A stretch of 47,292 bases of DNA. It comes from Phycisphaerales bacterium. GTDB lineage: Bacteria > Planctomycetota > Phycisphaerae > SM23-33 > FEN-1343. The stretch's first letter is position 1. The number at the start of each line of letters is the position of its first letter. The notes beneath the pieces are model-generated. The model had not been told where the DNA came from. It saw only the letters and a program-made list of their open reading frames with translations, and made no database searches. This document shows positions 25,441-33,944 of this stretch, piece by piece. A program made the position numbers and the translations under genes. The stretch is taken from positions 1 to 47,292 of the forward strand of contig PMYD01000080.1 of the NCBI GenBank assembly GCA_003171335.1, given 5' to 3'.

Positions 25441-27693
25441 CTAGACCGCGCGTGTCTGCTTGTAGAACCACTGCATCTGGCCGCGGTTGCTGCCCTCATC
25501 CACATTCTCCGCGGCCATTTGCCGCTGGCCCTCAGCCGGCGGCAGCACTTCCTTGAGCTTCCACTGGTTCTCCTGGCGGCCGAACGACCAGTATTCGACG
25601 AAGGGCTTAACGTCCTCATCCCGCATGACAACGCTGCCCGCCTTGGAGATGGTCTGCTGCGCGTGGGCGCTGAAGCGGACCGTGAACTCATCCTTGCTGT
25701 TGTCGCTGTAGTTCCGCACCAGCACCAGTTCCGCCTTGCGGATGCACAAATTGCGGAACTCGAAGCTCATTGCCCCCGCGCGCTGACTCTGGATCTGCTG
25801 GCGCAGGCTTTCGGCCACCTCGGGGAATAACTCCTCATCGCTCACGGCGGCCGCATCGCCGCATTCGCGGGCGTGGTAGACGGACATGAAAATTGAGCGC
25901 GCCCGCTCCAGCATCGCCTGGCGGTCCCAGAGTTTGTCGGTCTGCACCAGGAAGTTGAGCAGGCGATCGATCTTCGTGGCCTTTAGCTCCATGCTCGAGT
26001 CCAGCCAGGGCCCCGCCGGGCCGGCCGTTCCCGCCGCCGCGCCGTAGATCTGATCCACGGTATGGTCGGTCATGGACTCGAAGAAGTTCTCCTCCTTGAG
26101 AACGTCGCTTTCGCGCGTCTGCTCAATCTCCAGCAGCAGCCACTGGCCCTGGTGGAACTGGAAGGTCCAGAATTCCTGGAACTTCTGGGCGGTGCGGTCG
26201 CCGCGAATGAATTCCCGGGTGCGATCATCGACGTAGTAGTCCCGCGCGTGGGCGGTGATCAACGCGGTAAACTGGCGATGCCCGGGATCGTTGGTGTAGC
26301 GCACGTTGACGATATCCACGCGCTCGACCGCCACGTTCTCCAGGACGTTGATCTCGTGCTGGTGGATCATGTTGGAGATCTGCCGGCAGTGGTCCACGTA
26401 GAGGTCGTCGATCAGCAGGGATTTCATGGGGTCGTATTGCCGCGCCTGCCAGCATTCCTGGAGTTTCAGAAACGTGGCCGTGGTTTTCTGCGTCAGCGCG
26501 TCGATGCTGAATGCCGTATCCTGCTTGGCGATGAACTCCACCAGCGTGCGCGTCTTGGCGGCCTTGGCCAAAACCATGGCGGGCGAATAGAGATAATCCA
26601 GGTTCTCATCATCGCCGTCCTGGTCGCCGCCTGAACGTGAGCCAAACCAGCGGAAGCCCAGATAAACAGCCACGATCCCGACGAGGATCAGGAAGAATAT
26701 GGGCGAATCCTCGGAACCGGACGATCCGCCGCCGTAGCTGTGGAACCCGCCCCCGCCGCCGAATCCCCCGCCGCCAAAACCGCCGCCGCCGCCCTTGTTG
26801 TGGACGGCGATGCCCTCGGCGAAGAAGGTGTGCGGCTGGTCGGTCTGAAGGTTATAGACGGTCACCGACTTATGAATGCGAGTGATGCGCGTGATGGCCT
26901 GGGGGCGAAGCCCCGAGCCGTCATAAGCATAGATGCAGTCGCCGACCTTCAGCGATTCGATCGCCTTAAACGTGCCGTTGCCGACGTAAAAGGGATGCTG
27001 CGGCGTGACATTCAGGACCGTCTGCTCCGTGACCACAACCAGGTATTCATCCACCTGGCGCGTCAGGATGTTTTGCACGGCCGCCGGAACAATCTCCCCC
27101 GCCTCCGTAAACGCCAGCAGCCGATCGCCCACCTGAACCTCGCGGATGGCCATCTGGCCGCCATCGGCCCGCAGGATGGGCGTGTCGCCCAGGAAACAGC
27201 CGCCGCCCTTGTTGTGCACGGCGATGCCATCGGCGAAGAAGGTGTGCGGCTCATCCGTCTGAAGGTTATAGACGGTGGCCGGCCGGCAAATGCGGGTGAT
27301 GCTCGTGATCGCCTGGGGTGACAATCCCGAGCCGTCATACCCAAACACGCAATCGCCCACCTGCAGCGATTCGATCGTCTTGAACGTGCCGTTGCCCACG
27401 TAAAACGGATGCTGCGGCGTGACGTTCAGGGTGGCCTCACCCGTGGCCACCACCAGGTACTCATCCACCTGCCGCACCAGCACGCACTGCACGGCCGCCG
27501 GCACGATTTGCCCATCGCTCGTGAAGGCCGCAAGCTGATCGCCGATGTGAACATCGCGGATCGCCACCTGCCGGCCGTCGGCAAGCAGGATGGGCGTATC
27601 CCCCAGGAAACAGCCGCCCCCGCCTCGCGCCAAAGCGGTCGAGGCGCAGGCCAAGGCGACAAGCAGCGACAGGATGATCGTACGGGTGTTCAT
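25441..27693 (-). CDS. Tim44-like membrane protein with two tandem HINT (intein-like) domains
   Basis: The 750-residue protein has a signal peptide (residues 1-22) and two HINT domains of 134 residues each, Cys28-Asn161 and Cys166-Asn299. A Gly-rich linker, a membrane helix at about 331-350 and two Tim44-like domains (about 375-525 and 590-735) follow. Each HINT copy starts with CFLGDTPIL, has the block B TPQHPFYVGNG and ends in GIAVHN followed by Lys. The end His-Asn allows cleavage, but Lys at +1 in place of Cys/Ser/Thr argues against normal splicing, as in bacterial intein-like domains. Tim44-like domains bind membranes or partner proteins. The gene lies between the DUF350-like gene and lemA. 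The tandem copy is the unusual part; a single HINT in this position is the more familiar form. Confidence 0.85.
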   Translation of the reverse strand: MNTRTIILSLLVALACASTALARGGGGCFLGDTPILLADGRQVAIRDVHIGDQLAAFTSDGQIVPAAVQCVLVRQVDEYLVVATGEATLNVTPQHPFYVGNGTFKTIESLQVGDCVFGYDGSGLSPQAITSITRICRPATVYNLQTDEPHTFFADGIAVHNKGGGCFLGDTPILRADGGQMAIREVQVGDRLLAFTEAGEIVPAAVQNILTRQVDEYLVVVTEQTVLNVTPQHPFYVGNGTFKAIESLKVGDCIYAYDGSGLRPQAITRITRIHKSVTVYNLQTDQPHTFFAEGIAVHNKGGGGGFGGGGFGGGGGFHSYGGGSSGSEDSPIFFLILVGIVAVYLGFRWFGSRSGGDQDGDDENLDYLYSPAMVLAKAAKTRTLVEFIAKQDTAFSIDALTQKTTATFLKLQECWQARQYDPMKSLLIDDLYVDHCRQISNMIHQHEINVLENVAVERVDIVNVRYTNDPGHRQFTALITAHARDYYVDDRTREFIRGDRTAQKFQEFWTFQFHQGQWLLLEIEQTRESDVLKEENFFESMTDHTVDQIYGAAAGTAGPAGPWLDSSMELKATKIDRLLNFLVQTDKLWDRQAMLERARSIFMSVYHARECGDAAAVSDEELFPEVAESLRQQIQSQRAGAMSFEFRNLCIRKAELVLVRNYSDNSKDEFTVRFSAHAQQTISKAGSVVMRDEDVKPFVEYWSFGRQENQWKLKEVLPPAEGQRQMAAENVDEGSNRGQMQWFYKQTRAV
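26797..27612 (-). repeat. Tandem duplication encoding two HINT domains
   Basis: Two 402-bp copies lie at 27211-27612 and 26797-27198, separated by 12 bp that encode the KGGG linker. The offset is 414 bp, exactly 138 codons. Long stretches are almost identical at the nucleotide level, for example around the TPQHPFYVGNG codons and the VYNLQTD codons. Other parts have diverged, mostly within 20-60 bp blocks. This looks like an in-frame duplication that is not recent. Confidence 0.85.
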
Positions 27694-27705
27694 GGTCTAA
27701 CCGCG

Positions 27706-27975
27706 CTAGCCGTGCAATGCGGCAATCACGCCGGCGGCGACGGCCGCGGCCACCACGATGCTGACGCCGATGACGCCGGCCGCCACCACCCGCCCGAAAT
27801 ACTCGGCCACGGCGGTGTTGCCGCGGGCGATCTCCTTCTCTTCATCCAGATTGGGCGTCAGGCGGTCAATAATGTGCGGCAGAATGAACGAGGCCACCAG
27901 GACCATCACGATGCCGACCACCCCGCCGACGATGGCGAAAATGACGGCCCAGCCGATTCCCTGAAGCACGGACAT
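27706..27975 (-). CDS. DUF350-like small membrane protein
   Basis: This 89-residue protein has two hydrophobic segments (residues about 6-32 and 63-86) around the polar DEEKEIARGNTAVAEYFG loop, which matches DUF350 membrane proteins. The ATG at 27975 has AGGAG about 7 nt upstream. The open frame extends to 28035, but without a ribosome site. It is the first gene of the four-gene operon with the HINT/Tim44 protein, LemA and HtpX. The role is not known. Confidence 0.75.
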   Translation of the reverse strand: MSVLQGIGWAVIFAIVGGVVGIVMVLVASFILPHIIDRLTPNLDEEKEIARGNTAVAEYFGRVVAAGVIGVSIVVAAAVAAGVIAALHG

Positions 27976-28110
27976 GCCTGTCTCCTGTCTGGTCAGTACG
28001 CCCGATGAAATGGCGGGCTGGCGTTGGTTTGCCACCCGTCAGCCGCCGCATCAATCTAGCGGCCGCCAGGCAAGGTGTCAAAGGTGTGCATCGCAAGATT
28101 CGCCGGCCAG

Positions 28111-28249
28111 GTGGCAGGCCCTCACGTCCGTGGCGAAAGCACCGGACGGGTGGGCATGGTCGTTCACGTGCATTGCGAAGGCCCGCTCGCACCACACATG
28201 CCCACCCGCCTCGGCCGCCCAGGCGGCCTTTGTTGTGAGGGCATGCCAC
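28111..28249. repeat. 139-bp double-hairpin element, copy 1
   Basis: The element starts with GTGGCAGGCCCTCA and ends with TGAGGGCATGCCAC, which are inverted repeats with one mismatch. Inside, CGGGTGGGCATG and CATGCCCACCCG form a second inverted pair, so the RNA or single strand would form nested hairpins. A second copy of identical length lies at 33696-33834. No transposase is associated with it. It sits in the divergent region between the DUF350-like gene and the S8 peptidase gene. Confidence 0.75.
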
Positions 28250-28347
28250 CTAAGACAGCAAGTTTGGCGTGCGCCCGGTTACCCCCGCATTTATGCCATC
28301 TTAATAAATCTGTGGTAAAATGATTTCTCTGTATTAGGAGGCGTGGC

Positions 28348-31300
28348 ATGCGCAAGGCAGGCCAGGTGGAGGCATCGATTGGCAAGTTCTTGGCCCCCGC
28401 GCGGCCACTCGCCCCAGGTCTTGAGGGCAGCGTCGGCGCATGGCGGTGGGCGAATTGGGCCCCGATGGAGTTCCTGGAGCTGCGCACGCTGCTCAGCGCG
28501 GCCTTCGACATGACCGGCCTGACGGCCCTGCGCGCTGACCCCACGTACTCCGCCATCAACGGTCAGGGCATCGCTGTCGCTATTCTCGACACCGGCATCT
28601 ACGGCCAGCACCCCGACCTGGTCAAGAACGTGGAGGTGTGGTTCGACGCCGTCAAGTACGGCAACCAGTGGGCGACCAATCCCGGCGACACGAATATCGC
28701 CGATTCCTTCGACCCCGACGGCCACGGCAGCCATGTGGCCGGCACGGCTGCCTCCAGCAACCCGGCCATCGGCGTGGCCACGGGAGCCAAGATCGTCGAT
28801 GTGCGAGTCCTGCCGGCCAGCAACGAGACGCAGCCCAGTTGGGACCCGCTGCTGACGGGCCTGGAATGGGTGCTGCAGAACGACGCCAAGTACAATATCC
28901 GCGTCGTCAACATGTCGCTGGGCGACCCGTACGTCAACGACAACACGCTGCCCGCCTCGGATGACTACAGCACGGTCATTCAAAGCCTGGAAAACGCCGG
29001 GGTCACCGTCGTCTCGGCCGCCGGCAACGGATACACCGGCTATCAGGCGCTGGGGGAATCCAGCCCGGCCATCTGGTCCACGCTGGCCGTGGGCAACGTG
29101 TGGCAGAACAACGATCCCGGCGGGCAGCTTCCGGTGGAGGGCATCGACCCGTTGGGCAACTGGGTCTCCGTGGAGACCAGCCCGCAGGCCGACAACCTGC
29201 AGGCGGCCAGCCAGCGCAGCACGCTGCCCAACATGGTGTGCGCACCTGGCAGCGAGATTTACAGCACGTGGAACGGCGCCAACGGGCTCCTGTACAACAC
29301 CATCATGGGCACCAGCCAGGCCTCGCCGCTGGTGACGGGCATGGTGGCGTTGATGCAGGATGCCGCCTTCACCTTCGGCGGCCGGTATCTCACACCGACC
29401 GAGGTGCAGACCATCGCCCGCAATTCCGCCGATCACATCGTCGATGCCCCCAACCCCAACACCGAGCGATTCCCCGTGGCCACAAACTCCTTGGGCCAAT
29501 TGGTTCAGACCGGGCCGATCCAGGATTCGGTCGAGTCGGGCCTGACCTACGATCGCGTGAACATCTACCGCGCCGTGCAGGCGGTCCGCGCCCTGGTGAC
29601 GCAAAGCTCCACGACGGGCGGAGCAAACCTGGATACGAACAACACCATCGCCTCGAGCACCAGCCTGCCGGCCCTCAACGCCACCACGCCGGATGTGGCC
29701 CAGGGCAACATCGGCACGGATGGCCAGGTGCAGGTGGGCGCAAACGATGTGGACCTGTACAAGCTGGTCCTCTCCTCCCCCGGCCAGATCACCATCGCGC
29801 TTTTACCACTGACCGGCGGGCAGGCGTTCAGCCCGGTGGTCCGCCTGTTCGACAGCACCGGCACGCAACTGGCCGAGCAGACCGGCAGCCCCAGCGCGTA
29901 CCCCACGTTGACAACGTCCTCGACGCTGGCGGCCGGCACGTACTATTTCGGCATCTCCAGTCAGGCCAACACGCTGTACAACATCGTCAACGGCAGCGAC
30001 ATCGCCGCCGGCGGCTCGACCGGCGATTACCAGGCGACCGTCAGCCTTTCCAACCCCGACCCCAACGGCGTGGCCCAGGGCGCCGTCCAGGTGGACATGA
30101 CCCAGGCCGATGCGTTTGACCCCGACCTGAACGTGCCGGCCGAATACTTCCCCGGCACGATCGGCTCGGATCCCAACCTGGTGAACCCCAGCCTGCCACG
30201 CATCCAGATTGGCCCGACGGATGTGGACATGTTCAAGATGGTCGCCCCGGATACGGGCGTTCTGACGGTGAACATCCACTCCCAGGATGTGTACGGCACT
30301 GCCGGCATCGACAGCTTCGTGCTGATGTACGACCAGAACCTCACGCTGGTGGGCTACAACGACGACAGGAGCCGGTTCAACACGGATAGTTTCCTCCAGG
30401 TCAACGTGACCGAAGGCCAAGTTTACTACGTCGCCGTCACGACCTACGGCACCGCCGTCACCGCCCAGGGCACTCTCGGAATTGACCCCTCCACCCCCTA
30501 CGGCCGCCACTCCACCACCGGGCAAACGGGCAGCTATGACCTGTACCTGTCCTTCGATAACGGCGACAAGAACGGCACCGTCTTCAGCGCCACGCCCTTC
30601 CAGGGCAACGCCACCAATAACGTGCTGTCGGGCGTCATCGGCTCGGACTTTGGCACGCCGCTCTTGAGCTACTCTGCCAACGGCGGCAACAAGGATGTGG
30701 ATTTCTATTCCTATTCGCCCACGCAGAGCGGCCTGCTGGAAATCGCCGCCACCAGCCCGGACCACTCCATGATGTCGGCGGTCACGCTGTGGCAGTACGA
30801 CTCCACCGCCAACACTGTAAGCAAGATCGCCGACACCTCCGGCGCGACGGCGGCACTGGATTACCCCGTCACCTCGGGCCAGACCTATTACGTCTCGGTC
30901 ACCGGCCAGGGCAACCAGGGCTTCAACTGGTATGCCGTCGCTTCAGGCTCGGGCGGCCAGACGGGCAACTACCAGCTCCGCATCGTGGTGGGCCCATCCT
31001 CCGACGCCACCGCCCTGAACAACAACTCCATTCAGAACGGCACGCCCACGCCCATCGGCCTCAATCAGCCGATCCCGGGCGATATCGGCATGGACGGCCC
31101 GCTGGTGGTCGGGCCAACGGATGTCGACCTGTATTCCTTCACGCCCGCCCAGGACAGCACGTACTCCATCGGGGCCGATGCCTCGCGCACCGATAGCGCT
31201 GACACGTTCCTGCGGCTGTTCGACTCGACCGGCCATGAGCTGGCCTACAACGACAACCTGAGCGCCAGTTCGGCCTCCAGCCTGATCGTCCAGAACCTGA

Positions 31301-31986
31301 CCGGCGGGCAGACGTACTACATCGGCGTCGACGGCGCCGGCGCCGGCGCCCGCAACTACAACCCCTTGACCGGGGCCGGCGCCGCCGCCGGCAGCACCGG
31401 CACGTACACGCTGACGGTCAGCCTGGCGGCCGATTTCAATGGCGATGGGCAGGTCAACGGCCAGGATTTCCTCACCTGGCAAACCCACTACCCCACCAGC
31501 GGCGGGGCCACGCGGTCCATGGGCGATGCCAATGGCGATGGCCTGGTCAACGGCCAGGATTTTCTCATCTGGCAGACAAGCTACCACCCCCTCGTCCAGG
31601 GGTCTTCCGTAAGCCAACTGACTGCCCCGAGCGCCCCGACGGCCGCCCCGCCGCCCGTGGCGACAGCCGCGCTACCCGGTGCACCCGGCGCCAAGCCCAT
31701 CGATATTCTGGCGGCTTCACCCAATGTCATCAGTCCGGATTGGCTAACTCCTCTCGGCAATGCCAATATCCGGCATTACCTTGGCTTGGCCGCTTCGGTG
31801 ATATCCCCGTTGAAAGGCAAGCTCGCCGCACCGGCTGATCGGGAGCAGGCCCAAATCGCCGAGCCGCGACCGCCGGCGGTCTTAGCCGGCCAGGCTGCCC
31901 CGTTGCCGGATGCCGGCCGGCCTGATGGTCTTGCCACCGATGAACTCGCCGATGCCCTGGCCGGGCCGGGTGTCTTGGTATTTTGA
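28348..31986 (+). CDS. Secreted subtilisin-like (S8) peptidase with PPC and dockerin domains
   Basis: This is a 1212-residue surface or secreted protease. The N-terminus carries LELRTLLSA at residues 43-51, a variant of the planctomycete LEPRxLLSA motif. The catalytic triad is Asp81 (AILDTGI), His126 (GHGSHVAGT) and Ser323 (MGTSQASP). Four prepeptidase C-terminal (PPC)-like modules follow, each starting with a VDxY/F motif near residues 467, 625, 783 and 925. At about 1029-1080 are two dockerin-type calcium repeats (DFNGDGQVNGQDFLTWQTHY and DANGDGLVNGQDFLIWQTSY). A Pro/Ala-rich tail ends the protein. The ATG has AGGAGG with 6 nt spacing. The dockerin suggests attachment to a cohesin-like partner, which is not seen in the window. 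It may act with the S53 enzyme in extracellular protein breakdown. Confidence 0.92.
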   Translation: MRKAGQVEASIGKFLAPARPLAPGLEGSVGAWRWANWAPMEFLELRTLLSAAFDMTGLTALRADPTYSAINGQGIAVAILDTGIYGQHPDLVKNVEVWFDAVKYGNQWATNPGDTNIADSFDPDGHGSHVAGTAASSNPAIGVATGAKIVDVRVLPASNETQPSWDPLLTGLEWVLQNDAKYNIRVVNMSLGDPYVNDNTLPASDDYSTVIQSLENAGVTVVSAAGNGYTGYQALGESSPAIWSTLAVGNVWQNNDPGGQLPVEGIDPLGNWVSVETSPQADNLQAASQRSTLPNMVCAPGSEIYSTWNGANGLLYNTIMGTSQASPLVTGMVALMQDAAFTFGGRYLTPTEVQTIARNSADHIVDAPNPNTERFPVATNSLGQLVQTGPIQDSVESGLTYDRVNIYRAVQAVRALVTQSSTTGGANLDTNNTIASSTSLPALNATTPDVAQGNIGTDGQVQVGANDVDLYKLVLSSPGQITIALLPLTGGQAFSPVVRLFDSTGTQLAEQTGSPSAYPTLTTSSTLAAGTYYFGISSQANTLYNIVNGSDIAAGGSTGDYQATVSLSNPDPNGVAQGAVQVDMTQADAFDPDLNVPAEYFPGTIGSDPNLVNPSLPRIQIGPTDVDMFKMVAPDTGVLTVNIHSQDVYGTAGIDSFVLMYDQNLTLVGYNDDRSRFNTDSFLQVNVTEGQVYYVAVTTYGTAVTAQGTLGIDPSTPYGRHSTTGQTGSYDLYLSFDNGDKNGTVFSATPFQGNATNNVLSGVIGSDFGTPLLSYSANGGNKDVDFYSYSPTQSGLLEIAATSPDHSMMSAVTLWQYDSTANTVSKIADTSGATAALDYPVTSGQTYYVSVTGQGNQGFNWYAVASGSGGQTGNYQLRIVVGPSSDATALNNNSIQNGTPTPIGLNQPIPGDIGMDGPLVVGPTDVDLYSFTPAQDSTYSIGADASRTDSADTFLRLFDSTGHELAYNDNLSASSASSLIVQNLTGGQTYYIGVDGAGAGARNYNPLTGAGAAAGSTGTYTLTVSLAADFNGDGQVNGQDFLTWQTHYPTSGGATRSMGDANGDGLVNGQDFLIWQTSYHPLVQGSSVSQLTAPSAPTAAPPPVATAALPGAPGAKPIDILAASPNVISPDWLTPLGNANIRHYLGLAASVISPLKGKLAAPADREQAQIAEPRPPAVLAGQAAPLPDAGRPDGLATDELADALAGPGVLVF

Positions 31987-32074
31987 CCGCTTCTGGGCTA
32001 TTGAATGATGGCCCTTTTTCCGTGGATTCCCCAGCCGGCCAAATGGTTAAAATCTCTCGCTGGAGCTTGAGCGC

Positions 32075-33691
32075 ATGCAGCCCAGCAAGAAGAAGTTGGT
32101 CCTGGCGTACCCGCCGTACTCAACCGCCACCTCGCCGCCGGCGGGCGTGTGTTTCCTCAAGGGATTTGTCCAGCGCAGCGTGCCCGAGTGGTTGGTCAAG
32201 GTGCTGGACCTGAATCTCCTGGCCCATCAGCAGCTCCTGGCCCACCTGGATCAGCAGCTTTGCCCGCCGGGAGCGCGCCTCTCCGAGCGGCTCATGGCCC
32301 AGACCCTGCTGGCGCGGGCGGCCCAGACCTTCAGCGGCCAGAATGACCAGGAGTTCTACGGCCGGCCCGACCGCTGCCTGCTCTACTCCAGCATCTGGGG
32401 CCAGGAATTTCACGCGCGGCTGGCCAACCCCGAGCCGCTCGACAAGGCCTTCCGGGGCGCTACGCCCATGCCCGCCCAAGTGGGCCATTTCGCCGAACTC
32501 ATCCTGCGCGAACAGCCGGCGATGATCGGGCTTTCCATCTGCTACACGCAGCAGCTCTCGATGGCCCGCTGCCTTGCCCAGGAACTGAAAAAACGCAGTC
32601 GCACGCCCATCCTTGCCGGCGGCACGTTCTTCAACAGCGGCGGCGAGGAGTTCCTGGCCGCACACGCGGGGCTTTTCGATTACATCCTCGCCGGCGAGGG
32701 CGAAAACTCCCTGGCGGCGTTTCTCTCCAGCCGGCTGGGGCCCGAGCAGGTGCCGGGCATGATCTGCTGGCGAGAGGGCAAGGTCCACTCCACGCCGCCG
32801 GCCCTGGAAGAGGACTTAGACCGCCTGGGCCAGCCCGATTACTCCGACCTGGACCTGAACGCCTACTACAGCCCCCGGCCGGTGCTGCCCGTGATGACCT
32901 CGCGCGGCTGCTACTGGCGGCGCTGCGCGTTCTGCGCGCATTACAAATCCGCCGGCCAGACGTACCGCCGGCGATCCATCGGCCGCATCCTCGAGGAACT
33001 CGCCGGCCATGTGGCCCGCGGCATCCATCACTTCGCGCTCATCGACGAGATGATCTCGCCGGCCCACTTCGCCGAGCTGGCCGAGGCCATCACGGCCTCG
33101 GGCCTCAAGCTCCACTATTACGCCATGGCCAAGCCGGTCAAGCAGTTCGACCGGCCGCTCTTAAGCAAGATCCATCAATCCGGCTGCCGCTTCATTCTCT
33201 GGGGCGTCGAAAGCGGCTGCCAGCGCGTGCTCGACCTGATGGACAAAGGCACCACGGTGCCCCAGATCGAGCAGGTGCTCCTCGATGCCCACGCCGCCGG
33301 CCTGAAAAACCACGTTTTCATCATGTTCGGCTTTCCCACGGAGACGCGGGCTGAACTCCAGCTCACGCTGGACCTCCTGGCGCGGCATAAAGCGACGATC
33401 GCCCAAGTGCACCGCGGGCTTTTCCAGCTCGAACGCAACTCGCCCATCTTCGACAAGCCGCAGGCCTATTCCATCACGCGCATCCAGCCGGCGGCCACGC
33501 CCGGCCTGTACAGTTTCGACTGCAGTGCCGGAATGACCCGCCAGGACGTGCGGCAGGCGTTCTCCGAGAACATCCCCTTCCTTCGTTCCTTCGCCAGTTG
33601 CCGGCTGGAACTGGGCGATTTCTGGTTCCGCGATCACCTGCTGCTGATCTACAGCCACCGCGATGGCACGGACCGCCCGCCGGCCCGGTGA
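32075..33691 (+). CDS. B12-binding-type radical SAM protein
   Basis: This is a 538-residue protein of the cobalamin-binding radical SAM layout. The N-terminal part resembles a B12-binding fold without an obvious DxHxxG, and contains IGLSICYTQQLSMARCLAQ and PILAGGTFFNSGGEE. The radical SAM part begins PVMTSRGCYWRRCAFCAHYK, in which the cysteines are spaced C-x4-C-x2-C rather than C-x3-C-x2-C. A GVESGC motif and FGFPTET follow. This spacing occurs in some radical SAM groups, so an iron-sulfur cluster is still likely. The start at 32075 is the first ATG, with a weak ribosome site. No precursor peptide or lipid gene is adjacent, so the substrate is unknown. Confidence 0.85.
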   Translation: MQPSKKKLVLAYPPYSTATSPPAGVCFLKGFVQRSVPEWLVKVLDLNLLAHQQLLAHLDQQLCPPGARLSERLMAQTLLARAAQTFSGQNDQEFYGRPDRCLLYSSIWGQEFHARLANPEPLDKAFRGATPMPAQVGHFAELILREQPAMIGLSICYTQQLSMARCLAQELKKRSRTPILAGGTFFNSGGEEFLAAHAGLFDYILAGEGENSLAAFLSSRLGPEQVPGMICWREGKVHSTPPALEEDLDRLGQPDYSDLDLNAYYSPRPVLPVMTSRGCYWRRCAFCAHYKSAGQTYRRRSIGRILEELAGHVARGIHHFALIDEMISPAHFAELAEAITASGLKLHYYAMAKPVKQFDRPLLSKIHQSGCRFILWGVESGCQRVLDLMDKGTTVPQIEQVLLDAHAAGLKNHVFIMFGFPTETRAELQLTLDLLARHKATIAQVHRGLFQLERNSPIFDKPQAYSITRIQPAATPGLYSFDCSAGMTRQDVRQAFSENIPFLRSFASCRLELGDFWFRDHLLLIYSHRDGTDRPPAR

Positions 33692-33695
33692 GGCG

Positions 33696-33834
33696 GTGGC
33701 ATGCCCTCCCATCTGCCGACGCGGTAGCGGCGGCAGGCGGGTGGGCATGTGAAGGCGAGGGGATGTTGCGGCGCGAAAGCCATGCCCACCCGCCCGGTCC
33801 GCCCTCGGCGGCCCGCGGCGTGAGGGCATGCCAC
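33696..33834. repeat. 139-bp double-hairpin element, copy 2
   Basis: The ends are GTGGCATGCCCTC and GAGGGCATGCCAC, a perfect 13-bp inverted repeat. The inner pair is CGGGTGGGCATG and CATGCCCACCCG. The length equals that of the copy at 28111-28249, while the middle sequence differs, so the ends and the spacing are what is conserved. It starts 4 nt after the radical SAM gene stop and could form the 3' end of that transcript. Confidence 0.78.
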
Positions 33835-33944
33835 CTCGTATGAAATCCGCCTCCGCGCTGTCCGTCTTTTTGTCCCGCAAAGATCATGGCGTGATTTTCG
33901 CATGCCGGCTATACTCAGGTATGGACCCTGCCAGGAGAGCCCCA

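Noticed and set aside
26797-27612. Splicing inteins in the Tim44-like protein
   Set aside because: The residue after the final Asn is Lys in both copies, and the host is not interrupted at a conserved site, so bacterial intein-like HINT domains fit better.
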